This document shows, in pieces, positions 7,868-16,459 of a stretch of DNA of 64,000 bases. The position numbers were made by a program, and so were the translations under genes. Below the pieces are notes generated by a model that did no database searches, was not told the DNA's origin, and was given only the letters and a program-made list of their open reading frames with translations. Each line of letters starts with the position of its first letter. The stretch's first letter is position 1. The stretch comes from Mactra quadrangularis (lineage: Eukaryota > Mollusca > Bivalvia > Venerida > Mactridae). The stretch spans positions 41,539,570 through 41,603,569 of the forward strand of contig CM046294.1 of the NCBI GenBank assembly GCA_025267735.1, read 5' to 3'.

Positions 7868-10800
7868 AGTTTCTATTCCATTATTTTGTATATATCTTTT
7901 GTCATCAAATGGTGACAAACTAATTTTATTTATTTCATTAACAAACATTTCATGTTTATTAGAGTTTAGTGTATACATTTTATTCATTTTAGTTTTACTG
8001 TTAAATAGACAATCTTTATAATCTTCAAATTTAATACTTTTATTTATCGTTGTTTTTCCAATTCCTTTTAATTTTTTTTCTTCACTTAAATCTGTCAATG
8101 TAAAAGAATATGCTTTACTTCTTAAAAAAACTATTTCATTCATAATTTTTCCGTTTAATTCATCTTTAAATTTTCCAATTACTTTTTTATTTTTTTCTGA
8201 ATGTAGAGGGTTGTCTTTAGGATAATCTGATGTATCTAATTCATCTATTATTTCTTTCATATCTTCATAAATATCTTTAGTTTTAATACTTAAGAATACA
8301 CTGTCCGTATTTTTTGCAATTAATGGAAATCCACAATTGAAATCCCCAGTTTCTGTAGATAAATCATATACAATTCGTTTTTCTTTACCTAGAGGTATTA
8401 TCTTTTTTACTTGTGCAATTTGTTCTTTCTTTGTTATATGTAATTCAAATATATTTGGCTTATCTAATCTTGTATTTATATTACAATTATAACCTAAACT
8501 TGTTAAAAGATAATGTAAACATGAAAATGTAATCTTTGATTTTTGTGCAAAAGAGAAATTTGAATTATGTCCTTTCTTACGACCATCTCCTTGATAAAAC
8601 CCTCTAAAGAAGAATAATCTATAATTATATTCTTTATTAAGAATTGTGTATGGAATATATTTTTCTTTTTTATCAGTATAAAATTTTTCAAATTTTGTTG
8701 CCATTAATTTAATACTTCCTTTTGGAACAATTCTATAAACTGCAGATGATTTCATACAATCTATTATTTTAAAATCTGTTGGATATATTTCTTTACACCA
8801 TTCTAAACATTTATTTAAAAGATTTAAGTCTTGATTATTTAAATTCCAAGAATATTTTACTCCCCATTTTGTTTGATAAATTCCACTACTTCCATCCGCT
8901 AAAAAGAATCCTTCTACAAATGCTTTTTTCTCATCTAATGTTCTTGGTTCTAATTGTAAAAATTCCTCTTTCATAGGTGGATCAAATATATCTTTATAAC
9001 TATTATTAAAAAGAAGTTTAGTATTTAATGATAAATCTTTAGGTTTAATAATTTCATTATTATCTTTTATTAAAGAATGATCCTCTGTAACATCAACAAA
9101 TCCTTGTGGTGTAACAACTCTAAACATTTCTTTTTCTGTTTCATGTTTAATTACAACCTTTAATTTAGTAAATCCTTTACTAGTCCAAACTTCTATATTT
9201 TCAGGTCTATAATGAAATTTACCATTATCACAATATTGAAATTCTTCCCCTATGTCTTCTATTTTATCAATGTATACTTTATCATTATATCTAAGAATAA
9301 TTGGTGTATCTCCTGAAACGGAATCAGAAGCAACTAATTCATTATTTTCCCATAGTTTATTAACAACATTATAATAGAAGTTGTAAATTAATTGTTTTGA
9401 GTAATCTAATATAGCTTGTCCTAAATAAATAGGTTTATTGAATTTAATAGAAGTAACATTATTTTCAATTGCAACAAAGTTATCATTAAATATTATTGAA
9501 TCTTTAAAGTTTGGTTTGTTTATATATTTCTTTACTTCTTCCCTATTTATAAATAATATAATTTCATTTCTTCCTCTAATATTTTCTAGTGTCTTTCCAT
9601 AAAAACTGTTGTTCATTAGTTTCCAAAGATCTTTTTCAAAATCAGATTTTGCTTTTTTTCTTTGCTCAGTATTAAAATTAATATACTTTGCTAACCAATC
9701 TGATTCTTTAAAAGAAATTATTCTATGAACCTTTGTTACCTGTAATCCTAGTTTAATGTATTCTTTTAGGATACTATGATGAATAATATATTTCTTTTTA
9801 TCATATAAGGTTAGAAATAGTTTTTCTTCTTTACCTAATGGTTTATCTCCTAATAAATTTAATTGATAATCAGATAAATCTTCTTTATTTATTTTCATCT
9901 TCTCTGGTGCTAAAGGATATTTACATGTTTTCTTTTTACACTCGTCTGTATACTTTAAGTCACATTCAATTAAACATCCTCTTCCTTTTGGAATAGTTTT
10001 ATAATAATCTAAATCTTTTTCCCATTTAAAATCTTTAGTTGGTAATTTCTGTGACATTGCCCAACCATACAAATTATTTGCATCAAGATATAATAAATAT
10101 TTTTCTAATAAGTAATCATTTAAGTTTCCTCCATTCTTTAATATTTCTAAACATTCTTTCATTTCGTGTGAATCTAATATTCTATTTCCATCATCATAAT
10201 AGTTAGGAGTATATTTATTAAATGCTTTTACATGTCTTGGACCTAGAACACCAGAGAATCCACCTCTTATTCCTTTTTCAAACATTTGTAACATATCAAC
10301 ATATGTTAACAATTCTAATTTTACTTTAGTATATTTTAAACCACATTGCCATGTCAATCCTGGTGCAGAATAACAGTATGCAGGATCAATATTATGATGT
10401 TTTAAAAAGAATTTTCTAAATTTTTCAAATGCATCTGCTAAAATAAGAACATCTGTTTTAAGATATAAATTATGATAATCTTTCAAAGTTTTACAATTAT
10501 AATGTTCCCAAACTTTCTGAGCATGTTTATACTCTTTATCTGTGATAGTTTTTTGGGTTAATGTGGAATAAAACTCTTTAATATCAGGTAATTTCTTATC
10601 TTTTAATTTCTTTATAGAATCTACATATTCATATGGATAGAATCCTTTTTGTTTTAGTAGAGAAATATTTCCATCAAACTCTTTTTCTAAAATAGGAAAC
10701 TCATCCATTGATTTAGCAATATCTGATAAGCCTTTTAACAAAAATCTATATGAATCTAGGAATCTTAATTTTTTATAATTTGAACCATATTCTATAGAAA

Positions 10801-11152
10801 TATATGTTTCTGAGTTTTTAGAAAGGATCTTTACTTTATTATAGTTGTCTTCATATTTCATTAGTTCTTCAATTAAAAAGTGGAAATCATAATTTGATCC
10901 ATTATGAAAGAACACAGGTATTAATTTTGTTGTTTTACCTTCTTTTGTATTACACGATTGACACGCTGCTCCTCTATATTTACCTGAAAGATGATTATGT
11001 TCTCTTACTTTATTATATTTTTCAGAAAGAAAAGATTCATTTTCTTCATCACTTTCTATTTCCACAAATTCTTCTCCGCAAATATAACATTCTGTTGCTT
11101 CCTGAAATTCATCTTCTTCATATTTATTTAATATTGTTTTTTTTCTTTTCAT
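7826..11152 (-). CDS. polB: Family-B DNA polymerase, exonuclease remainder and polymerase domain, with intein
   Basis: This 1108-residue frame carries most of a protein-primed-type PolB. In order: a Cys/His cluster (CYIC near residue 22, HNH-like EHNH, CQSC near 64), Exo II (FHNGSNYDF, near 87), polymerase motif A (LDANNLYGWAM, near 357), motif B (KLMNNSFYGKT, near 514) and motif C, which is interrupted. The N-side half ASD ends at residue 610 and the C-side half TDSVF starts at 949; between them lies a 338-residue intein. A KxY motif (SKAYSF) follows. The N-terminal exonuclease part with Exo I is in the upstream frame (11124-12341); the two frames overlap by 29 bases around an A8 run (11137-11144 as T8 on the plus strand), so this copy of the gene is split. 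Removal of the intein is required for an active site in any product. Confidence 0.93.
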   Translation of the reverse strand: MKRKKTILNKYEEDEFQEATECYICGEEFVEIESDEENESFLSEKYNKVREHNHLSGKYRGAACQSCNTKEGKTTKLIPVFFHNGSNYDFHFLIEELMKYEDNYNKVKILSKNSETYISIEYGSNYKKLRFLDSYRFLLKGLSDIAKSMDEFPILEKEFDGNISLLKQKGFYPYEYVDSIKKLKDKKLPDIKEFYSTLTQKTITDKEYKHAQKVWEHYNCKTLKDYHNLYLKTDVLILADAFEKFRKFFLKHHNIDPAYCYSAPGLTWQCGLKYTKVKLELLTYVDMLQMFEKGIRGGFSGVLGPRHVKAFNKYTPNYYDDGNRILDSHEMKECLEILKNGGNLNDYLLEKYLLYLDANNLYGWAMSQKLPTKDFKWEKDLDYYKTIPKGRGCLIECDLKYTDECKKKTCKYPLAPEKMKINKEDLSDYQLNLLGDKPLGKEEKLFLTLYDKKKYIIHHSILKEYIKLGLQVTKVHRIISFKESDWLAKYINFNTEQRKKAKSDFEKDLWKLMNNSFYGKTLENIRGRNEIILFINREEVKKYINKPNFKDSIIFNDNFVAIENNVTSIKFNKPIYLGQAILDYSKQLIYNFYYNVVNKLWENNELVASDSVSGDTPIILRYNDKVYIDKIEDIGEEFQYCDNGKFHYRPENIEVWTSKGFTKLKVVIKHETEKEMFRVVTPQGFVDVTEDHSLIKDNNEIIKPKDLSLNTKLLFNNSYKDIFDPPMKEEFLQLEPRTLDEKKAFVEGFFLADGSSGIYQTKWGVKYSWNLNNQDLNLLNKCLEWCKEIYPTDFKIIDCMKSSAVYRIVPKGSIKLMATKFEKFYTDKKEKYIPYTILNKEYNYRLFFFRGFYQGDGRKKGHNSNFSFAQKSKITFSCLHYLLTSLGYNCNINTRLDKPNIFELHITKKEQIAQVKKIIPLGKEKRIVYDLSTETGDFNCGFPLIAKNTDSVFLSIKTKDIYEDMKEIIDELDTSDYPKDNPLHSEKNKKVIGKFKDELNGKIMNEIVFLRSKAYSFTLTDLSEEKKLKGIGKTTINKSIKFEDYKDCLFNSKTKMNKMYTLNSNKHEMFVNEINKISLSPFDDKRYIQNNGIETLPYGTQLPCNKSS
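8309..9322 (-). mobile_element. PolB intein with LAGLIDADG homing endonuclease
   Basis: A self-splicing protein element of 338 residues (611-948 of the downstream polymerase frame). Block A is SVSGDTPI, starting with Ser. Block B has the TEDH core (VTEDHSLI). Two LAGLIDADG dodecapeptides are visible, EGFFLADGSSG and FRGFYQGDGRKK, each keeping its acidic residue, so the homing endonuclease looks complete. Block F reads RIVYDLSTETGDF, and block G ends LIAKN with the +1 extein residue Thr. The usual penultimate His of block G is Lys here. The insertion point lies between Asp and Thr of the catalytic motif C, the same conserved type of site used by PolB inteins of giant viruses such as Mimivirus. 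The frame is uninterrupted although the host gene is split elsewhere. Confidence 0.92.
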
Positions 11153-12341
11153 TAAGGTATATCTTATAATTTATTTCTTTAAATATCTTTATTACCTTTT
11201 CAACGTATTTTTCTACTGCATCATTACCAACATAAGAAAAGTATTGTGGTTTATATATTTCTGGATATTCTGAATGAACGTATATACCATAACTATTTAT
11301 TTTTTGTTTACGTATTGGGTTTATATATGATTTATCTGGATTTGGTTGTGTGGTGGATAACAGAATATTATTTGATTCGAAATCAGAATAGATAACAAAT
11401 GGTAGTTTGTTTTTAAAATGATAATTTTCAAATTTAAGAATATTTTTTCCTGGTTTAGGCATTATGATTTTACATTGTTCATTATCATAACATATTTCGT
11501 TATGTTTTTTTAATGTTTCTTCTCTTCGAAACCCTTGTAAACAATTTCTACATGTAAATGATTTATGATTATTCTTATCATATATAAAACTATCTAAATC
11601 TTTGATTAAACAATAATGGGTATTTTCATTGTTTTCAATATATAAGAGATCAATTATATTTTCGCTTTCTACGTTTGAAACATAAACTGGATATAAAGAT
11701 TCTTTATTTGTTTGGTCCTCTAACGCAAATACATTTATACTTAGATTATTTTGTTTCTCTACTTTTGGGATATCTTTTATTGGTACAGGATATTCAATTC
11801 CTTTCATGTTGATTTTATTTTCAAGATTTCTATAATTGGATACTCTTTGTTTATTTTTATTTTCTGCAGGATATAACTTTGCTAATATAGACCACAAGAA
11901 ACATTTATTATCATCTTTATTTTGTACATTTATTATATTACTTGATTTAAATTGAAGAGGAATATAGGATGAAGCTTTCTGATAATCATATTTATATTGT
12001 TTTACTAATACCATCTTAATATTCATGAAAACAAAACCAGATCCTCTTTCTTGAAATCTATCTATCCAAGCTTCAAATTTATGTATTAAAGTTTCATAGA
12101 ATGTTTGTATATTATTTTGTGTTTTAATAATTTGAATAGGATGAGAGTAATGACTTTCTACTATATTAAATGCCATAGGTGTTGAAAATTCACTTGTTAT
12201 TGTTAGTTTTATTTTCAAAGGAAATTGATTAATAACTATTTTATCTTTTAATAAGTTTATATATTTAGTTATATTATTTTCATCAATATCATCAATAACT
12301 GTTTCAGTAATAAGATCTTTGAAGGATTTTTTCTCGACCAT
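11124..12341 (-). CDS. polB: Family-B DNA polymerase, N-terminal part with Exo I
   Basis: The start is set at the ATG at 12341, preceded by CCTATAAAA; the frame is open a few codons further up. The 405-residue product has a long N-terminal region of the Polinton type, a C2H2-like zinc motif near the C-terminal third (CRNCLQGF...H...C) and then Exo I (VIYSDFES, near residue 320) that supplies two metal-binding acids of the 3'-5' proofreading site. The frame stops at 11124, just past an A8 run. The following polymerase frame is offset by +1 relative to this one, so one base too many in the homopolymer would explain the break. It may be a real mutation or an assembly error. Confidence 0.88.
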   Translation of the reverse strand: MVEKKSFKDLITETVIDDIDENNITKYINLLKDKIVINQFPLKIKLTITSEFSTPMAFNIVESHYSHPIQIIKTQNNIQTFYETLIHKFEAWIDRFQERGSGFVFMNIKMVLVKQYKYDYQKASSYIPLQFKSSNIINVQNKDDNKCFLWSILAKLYPAENKNKQRVSNYRNLENKINMKGIEYPVPIKDIPKVEKQNNLSINVFALEDQTNKESLYPVYVSNVESENIIDLLYIENNENTHYCLIKDLDSFIYDKNNHKSFTCRNCLQGFRREETLKKHNEICYDNEQCKIIMPKPGKNILKFENYHFKNKLPFVIYSDFESNNILLSTTQPNPDKSYINPIRKQKINSYGIYVHSEYPEIYKPQYFSYVGNDAVEKYVEKVIKIFKEINYKIYLNEKKKNNIK

Positions 12342-12358
12342 TTTTATAGGTTTAAATT

Positions 12359-12595
12359 TCAATTGGGTATTTTATTTCTATAATAATAATTACTTCGATA
12401 GTCCGGATTTCTTTCAATAAACTCTTGATAAGATTTTTTGTATTTTTCTTTGTTTCTTTCTCTGTGATTTCTTTTAACAAAGTATAAACATTTTTTGCAG
12501 TTTGCCTTTAATCCATCAGGAGCTTTAGATTCTTTGTAATAATTATTATATGTTTTATATTCATTACATTTACTACAAACTTTTCCTTCGTTCAT
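12359..12595 (-). CDS. Small Cys4 zinc-binding protein, 78 aa
   Basis: Start preceded by CAATAAAAA. The N-terminal half shows CSKC and CKKC pairs separated by about 24 residues with 'DGLKANC', the treble-clef zinc pattern that often precedes HNH nuclease domains in phage and viral proteins. No HNH core follows; the remainder is basic and Tyr/Asn/Arg-rich. It probably binds nucleic acid. It lies between the polymerase and the integrase, divergent from the latter. Confidence 0.65.
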   Translation of the reverse strand: MNEGKVCSKCNEYKTYNNYYKESKAPDGLKANCKKCLYFVKRNHRERNKEKYKKSYQEFIERNPDYRSNYYYRNKIPN

Positions 12596-12610
12596 TTTTT
12601 ATTGTTAAAA
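12596..12610. promoter_or_regulatory. Fifteen-base divergent start region between zinc protein and integrase
   Basis: The minus-strand start reads CAATAAAAAATG and the plus-strand start GTTAAAAATGG, with 15 bases between the two ATG codons. As at 1111-1125, the A-rich blocks abut the start codons directly. Confidence 0.45.
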
Positions 12611-13564
12611 ATGGATAACCCAAAAATATATTGTTTAAGTTGTAAAAAACATACTGAAAATAATTCAGTCAAAGAAGTAACAACAGCTAATAATAGACAA
12701 ATGTTACAAGGAAAATGTTCTGAGTGTGGATCTATCAAAAACAGATTTATAGGTTCCCTTCTAACAAATAAATTAGCAGACGAATTACATCACAGAGTTA
12801 TAAAATCTTTTCCTAAAAGACGTGTACATGTTGATTCAATAGATCAAACATGGGCAGTGGATTTGGTAGATATGCAACAATACTCAAAACAAAACAAACA
12901 CTATAAATATTTACTAGCAGTTATAGATGTGTTTAGTAAATATGGTTGGTTAATTCCTTTAAAAAATAAAACAGGAGTAACAGTAAGTGAAGCATTTAAA
13001 ACATTATTTAAAGAAAGAAAACCAATGTTTATTTGGTCAGATAAAGGATCTGAATTTTATAATAGACAAGTAAAAGAATTGTTCAAAGATAATAACATTA
13101 AGTTATATTCAACTGAGAATGAAGAAAAATCTAGTGTAGTAGAACGATGGATAGGAACTATGAAACAAAATATGTATAAATATTTTACTGCTCATGAAAC
13201 TAATAAATATTATGATGTATTAGATGATTTAGTTAAAGATTATAACAATACAGTTCATTCTTCTATCAAAATGACACCTATTGAGGCCAGTAAATTAGAA
13301 AATAGATTAACAGTGTATGAAAATTTATATCCAGAAAAAGAAACGGAAATTAAAAAACCTAAATTCAAAGTTGGTGATAGAGTTAGAATAACAAAAAAGA
13401 AAGGTAAATTTGAAAAGGGTTATACTACTCGTTGGACAAGAGAAATATTTGTAATTGAAGAGGTTTTAAATACAAATCCTATTACTTATACAATAAAGGA
13501 TTTAAAAGGTGAAGAAATTACAGGTAGTTTTTATGAACAAGAATTACAGATTACTGAGTTTTAG
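12611..13564 (+). CDS. int: Polinton integrase (rve family) with N-terminal zinc ribbon and C-terminal chromo-like domain
   Basis: The start is the ATG at 12611 (after GTTAAAA) and not the TTG nine bases earlier. The 317-residue protein is intact. Residues 6-45 form a Cys4 ribbon (CLSC ... CSEC, followed by RFIGS), resembling the small zinc-ribbon family DUF5679 more than the HHCC finger of retroviral integrases. The catalytic core follows: Asp in WAVDLVD (near 82), Asp in WSDKGSEF (near 142) and Glu in VVERW (near 176), with 33 residues between the last two by my count. The C-terminal part has 'FKVGDRVRI' and a beta-rich segment of the chromo/SH3-like type. It would insert the element and create the target duplication. 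It is the last gene before the right end, as usual in Polintons. Confidence 0.93.
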   Translation: MDNPKIYCLSCKKHTENNSVKEVTTANNRQMLQGKCSECGSIKNRFIGSLLTNKLADELHHRVIKSFPKRRVHVDSIDQTWAVDLVDMQQYSKQNKHYKYLLAVIDVFSKYGWLIPLKNKTGVTVSEAFKTLFKERKPMFIWSDKGSEFYNRQVKELFKDNNIKLYSTENEEKSSVVERWIGTMKQNMYKYFTAHETNKYYDVLDDLVKDYNNTVHSSIKMTPIEASKLENRLTVYENLYPEKETEIKKPKFKVGDRVRITKKKGKFEKGYTTRWTREIFVIEEVLNTNPITYTIKDLKGEEITGSFYEQELQITEF

Positions 13565-13862
13565 AATATTTTTTTATATTTTACTGCCCCAGTATATTTT
13601 TATATTTTTATGTTGTCCTATATTTTTATAAACTTGCTTTTACTTCTCAGTTCACAGTTCCTCCTTGTTTGTACAGTAGTATATTATTTGGGCGTGCCCA
13701 TTATTATACTATTGGTATATGAGGAGAAATAGAAAATATTGTGGATATATAAAAAATTTGAAAGTAGTAAAAATGTTGTGTTGTTTTTTTTTAGTTGTTG
13801 TAAATGTAAAAAAAAATTTTTTTGGGAGCCCTGGGGAGGACACGCCCAAATACTATACTACT
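13565..13862. repeat. Right terminal region of the Polinton with inverted repeat pair
   Basis: No gene. A T-rich stretch follows the integrase. Two 22-base sequences, AGTAGTATATTATTTGGGCG.. at 13675-13696 and its near-perfect inverse at 13841-13862 (21 of 22 positions), enclose a 144-base spacer. The outer one ends in ..TATACTACT, that is AGTAGTAT when read inward, which fits the 5'-AG start of Polinton termini. The element probably ends at 13862. The inner copy means the terminus itself can fold back. Confidence 0.6.
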
Positions 13863-13879
13863 AATAATCAATAATCAAT

Positions 13880-14285
13880 CAATAATTTAGCTGATTTATC
13901 GACTAAGATATTTTGAACCGATTCCCAACACTAATCATGACCAAACTCTACTACGTTATACATGTTGGTCGTGTCTGGGATTCGAACTAACGTTAACTAT
14001 GTTCATAGTACGACGCGCTACCGAGCCAACAGTAGATTTGGGTATCACGATATTTAGCACGATAGTAACATTGTATCATGATATGTATCACACTAGTGTA
14101 TATTTTATATGCAAAATGGTTGGAAGAAGACGAAAAGCAAACGAACTAAGTTCCGAAACGGTAATATAATTGCACTAGTATTTACAGCACAGGTAGGTAA
14201 AAAATTGAGGTTAAATGGTCCTTAATAAGAACACATTTCTTTAGAAATACTTGTTACATTAAATAAATGACGTATCAGTCTTCAG
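13880..14285. repeat. Duplicated host block D1, copy a
   Basis: About 400 bases matching 49650-50035 in the same orientation with scattered substitutions. It begins with AATAATTTAG and contains a tRNA-like SINE head on the minus strand, then a region ending near ATGACGTA. The neighbouring sequence of copy b lacks the Polinton. Confidence 0.85.
13966..14033 (-). repeat. tRNA-derived SINE head
   Basis: Read on the minus strand it shows an A-box (TTGGCTCGGTAGCG), an anticodon-arm-like hairpin and a B-box (GTTCGAATCCC), the internal RNA polymerase III promoter. The acceptor ends do not pair, so it is a SINE head or decayed tRNA and not a functional tRNA gene. A second copy is at 49727-49793. Confidence 0.7.
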
Positions 14286-16440
14286 TCTTCATTGTAGCTT
14301 GATAACAAGTAACTATCATCATGAATCGATAGTTTGTGGTACTATCACGATACACTATATCGTCATGCTTATGTCACGATACATCGATATATCAAGAATT
14401 TTGCCCCAACACTAGCCAACAGGTTTGGTGCATCGTCAAATAGAAGTTAAAATAATCTAGTTTAATCCATTTGTATGATATAATTGTGATTTGTTTTTGC
14501 AAAATATTTAAGAGAAAAAAGTAAATACTGTAAGAATCATTTATCATATGAGCGTTTTCTACATAAACCTGTCCATGTCTTAATCAGTTGTATAGTATTA
14601 AGCACGCAAATCAACGAAACTATACAACTTATTATTTGCCGATAAATAGTTTATACCCGAAGAGAATATTACACAGAGACGAAAAATGTATACAAATTAA
14701 ATAGTTACCTTTTGTCTCGTCAAAAATCCAAAATAGTTTTATTGAAACACGTTTAGTGAAACGAAATAATGACTTGCATGATATGACAAATATAATACCT
14801 AAAATATAGTCTTAATAATACGAATAATTATCTACAGTTAATTTTGTGTTTACTAAATATTCTGTTCCGGGTCTGGATCAGTTTAACACTTCCTACAACT
14901 GTTAACACTAATTTACAATCAACTAGCTGTATATTTGGGGAGGTGGGGGGTTAACATTACTGATTGAATATATCATGCTAAATATGAACACAAAGTGTGC
15001 ATTCTTATAAGAGAATATATATCTTAACAGTATAATGAATAGGCAAATACGCATCTTTATAACTTGTCTGGACGTATTTTTGCTATGTAGATTTAGTTTT
15101 ATATACTCGAGTATATCTGTTAGGGTTTGTTATACAGAAGTTAAAGTACTTTCAGCAGGCACGGTTGTGTTGTAACGACATTTATCTGGTAGTCATTAGA
15201 TAGCCAGATTCGCCTTAATCACAGCCGAGTTAAATCAACAGCTGAGCAAGTAGAATAAGGTAAATCTCAAGATGTAAATTAAAGTTTTAATGTACATGAC
15301 ATATACTTGACCTCGCGTTTTTATTGACTTTCAACAAAGAACTTGCCCACTCAATAAATAAGGTAAATAAGGTGATATAGGCACTCTTATACCGATTTAA
15401 ATAAAAAATCTTCAATATTTAACATGTATTACAACTAGTGAATATGTATACTGTCAATCTTAAAGTAAATATAATATTTTAACTAAATGAACTATTCAAT
15501 TTGTAGAATGTTGAATCCTTCAATATTGCTTTTTATAAAGCAGGTCACAATAACAGTCTTACAGTTCGTTTATATAAGCATACTGAATATTCATAACCAT
15601 TTCATTACACATATTTGGGGAGATAAATTAACAAATTAATAATTAAATTTGTATAGACATATCTGAACGTACAATTTACGATGTTTATATGCACTTTTGA
15701 AATTAAAGTGGTTAAATATCAATTGAATGATGTATGTACATAACCTTATTCAAGTATAGAGTAGGCAAGTTCATTGCATAAAGTACATTTCAAGACGCAT
15801 TGTTAACCTAAACTTAAACTAAACTTCTTCCTTTTATTCAACGCCAACTTCTATATTACATATCCAATGGCGTTGTACAAAATATTAATAATCAATGACG
15901 AGCGATCTGAACATAAAAACAAAGACTTATCAGATCTAAATCAAATTATTAGTTTCCAAAACCATCGAGGCATTTATTTAAAGCACATATTCAAAAATAT
16001 TGACTTATATCAATCACACACGTAAATAAAGTAGAAGTTGGCCAAATTATAAATTTATAGTGCAACCACTGTGAGATAAATAAGTACTTTGCCGTTTAGA
16101 GGCCGTTGCTCTGCAGAGTTTAATTCAATTAAAATTACGTTTAGGTGAAATATCAAAAAGTGTTGTTGTGCTGTGGATTTGTACAATTGAAAACTGTGGA
16201 AATTTGAAAATAGCATAATTTTACTAAAAGACAAAAGAAACTTGACATCTGTAAAAACCTATTTTTATGTTTAAGAAGAAGAAACTACATATACATTTGG
16301 TATCAATTTGAAGGAAACGTTATAAACGTTACATTTATAACAACCTTATTTAAAAATACGTCCAATGTATAACGTAAATGTATTTTTAATACAAGAAATG
16401 CTTTAAAACGTTGCAAATCAATTGCAATATATGATTTTGA
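14286..16440. other. Intergenic DNA, no gene seen
   Basis: AT-rich with no supportable coding region. At 14340-14400 are several ATCACGATA-type near-repeats. Block D2 copy a lies at 14560-15040. The segment 15805-15890 is an inverted copy of 33345-33425 (sharing GGCGTTGTACAAA), another sign of local duplication. Confidence 0.6.
14560..15040. repeat. Duplicated host block D2, copy a
   Basis: Matches 20430-21120 in the same orientation (for example TCAAAAATCCAAAAT, followed by a CACGTTT segment and a TCTGGATC segment). Copy b is interrupted by a tRNA-headed SINE at about 20481-20690, which is absent here. Confidence 0.75.
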
Positions 16441-16459
16441 TTTAAAAGGTGAATTCTGT

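Larger units (their letters stand above)
1..13862. mobile_element. Polinton/Maverick (adintovirus-like) element, right part
   Basis: The window opens inside a large self-synthesising DNA element. Hallmark genes are all present: rve integrase, family-B DNA polymerase, FtsK/HerA-type packaging ATPase, a major capsid candidate and a minor capsid candidate, plus small membrane proteins. Genes are packed with spacings of a few bases or with overlaps, lack introns, and share a start-site signal, unlike the host DNA to the right. The right boundary is placed at about 13862 because sequence from about 13880 onward matches a second host copy near 49650 that lacks the element. The left end, and therefore the left inverted repeat and target duplication, is outside the window. 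A cysteine protease typical of the group is not seen and may lie further left. Whether the copy could still produce particles is doubtful, because several genes are interrupted. Confidence 0.93.

Noticed and set aside
11124..11152. Programmed -1 frameshift at an AAAAAAC heptamer in PolB
   Set aside because: The heptamer is present in the right frame, but the downstream polymerase frame is offset by +1, so a -1 slip would not reach it. An extra A in the A8 run explains the offset more simply.
13966..14033. Functional tRNA gene
   Set aside because: A-box and B-box are present but acceptor stems do not pair, and a second diverged copy lies at 49727 within the same duplicated block. Same reasoning for 20484-20575 and for the heads at 31666 and 41278.
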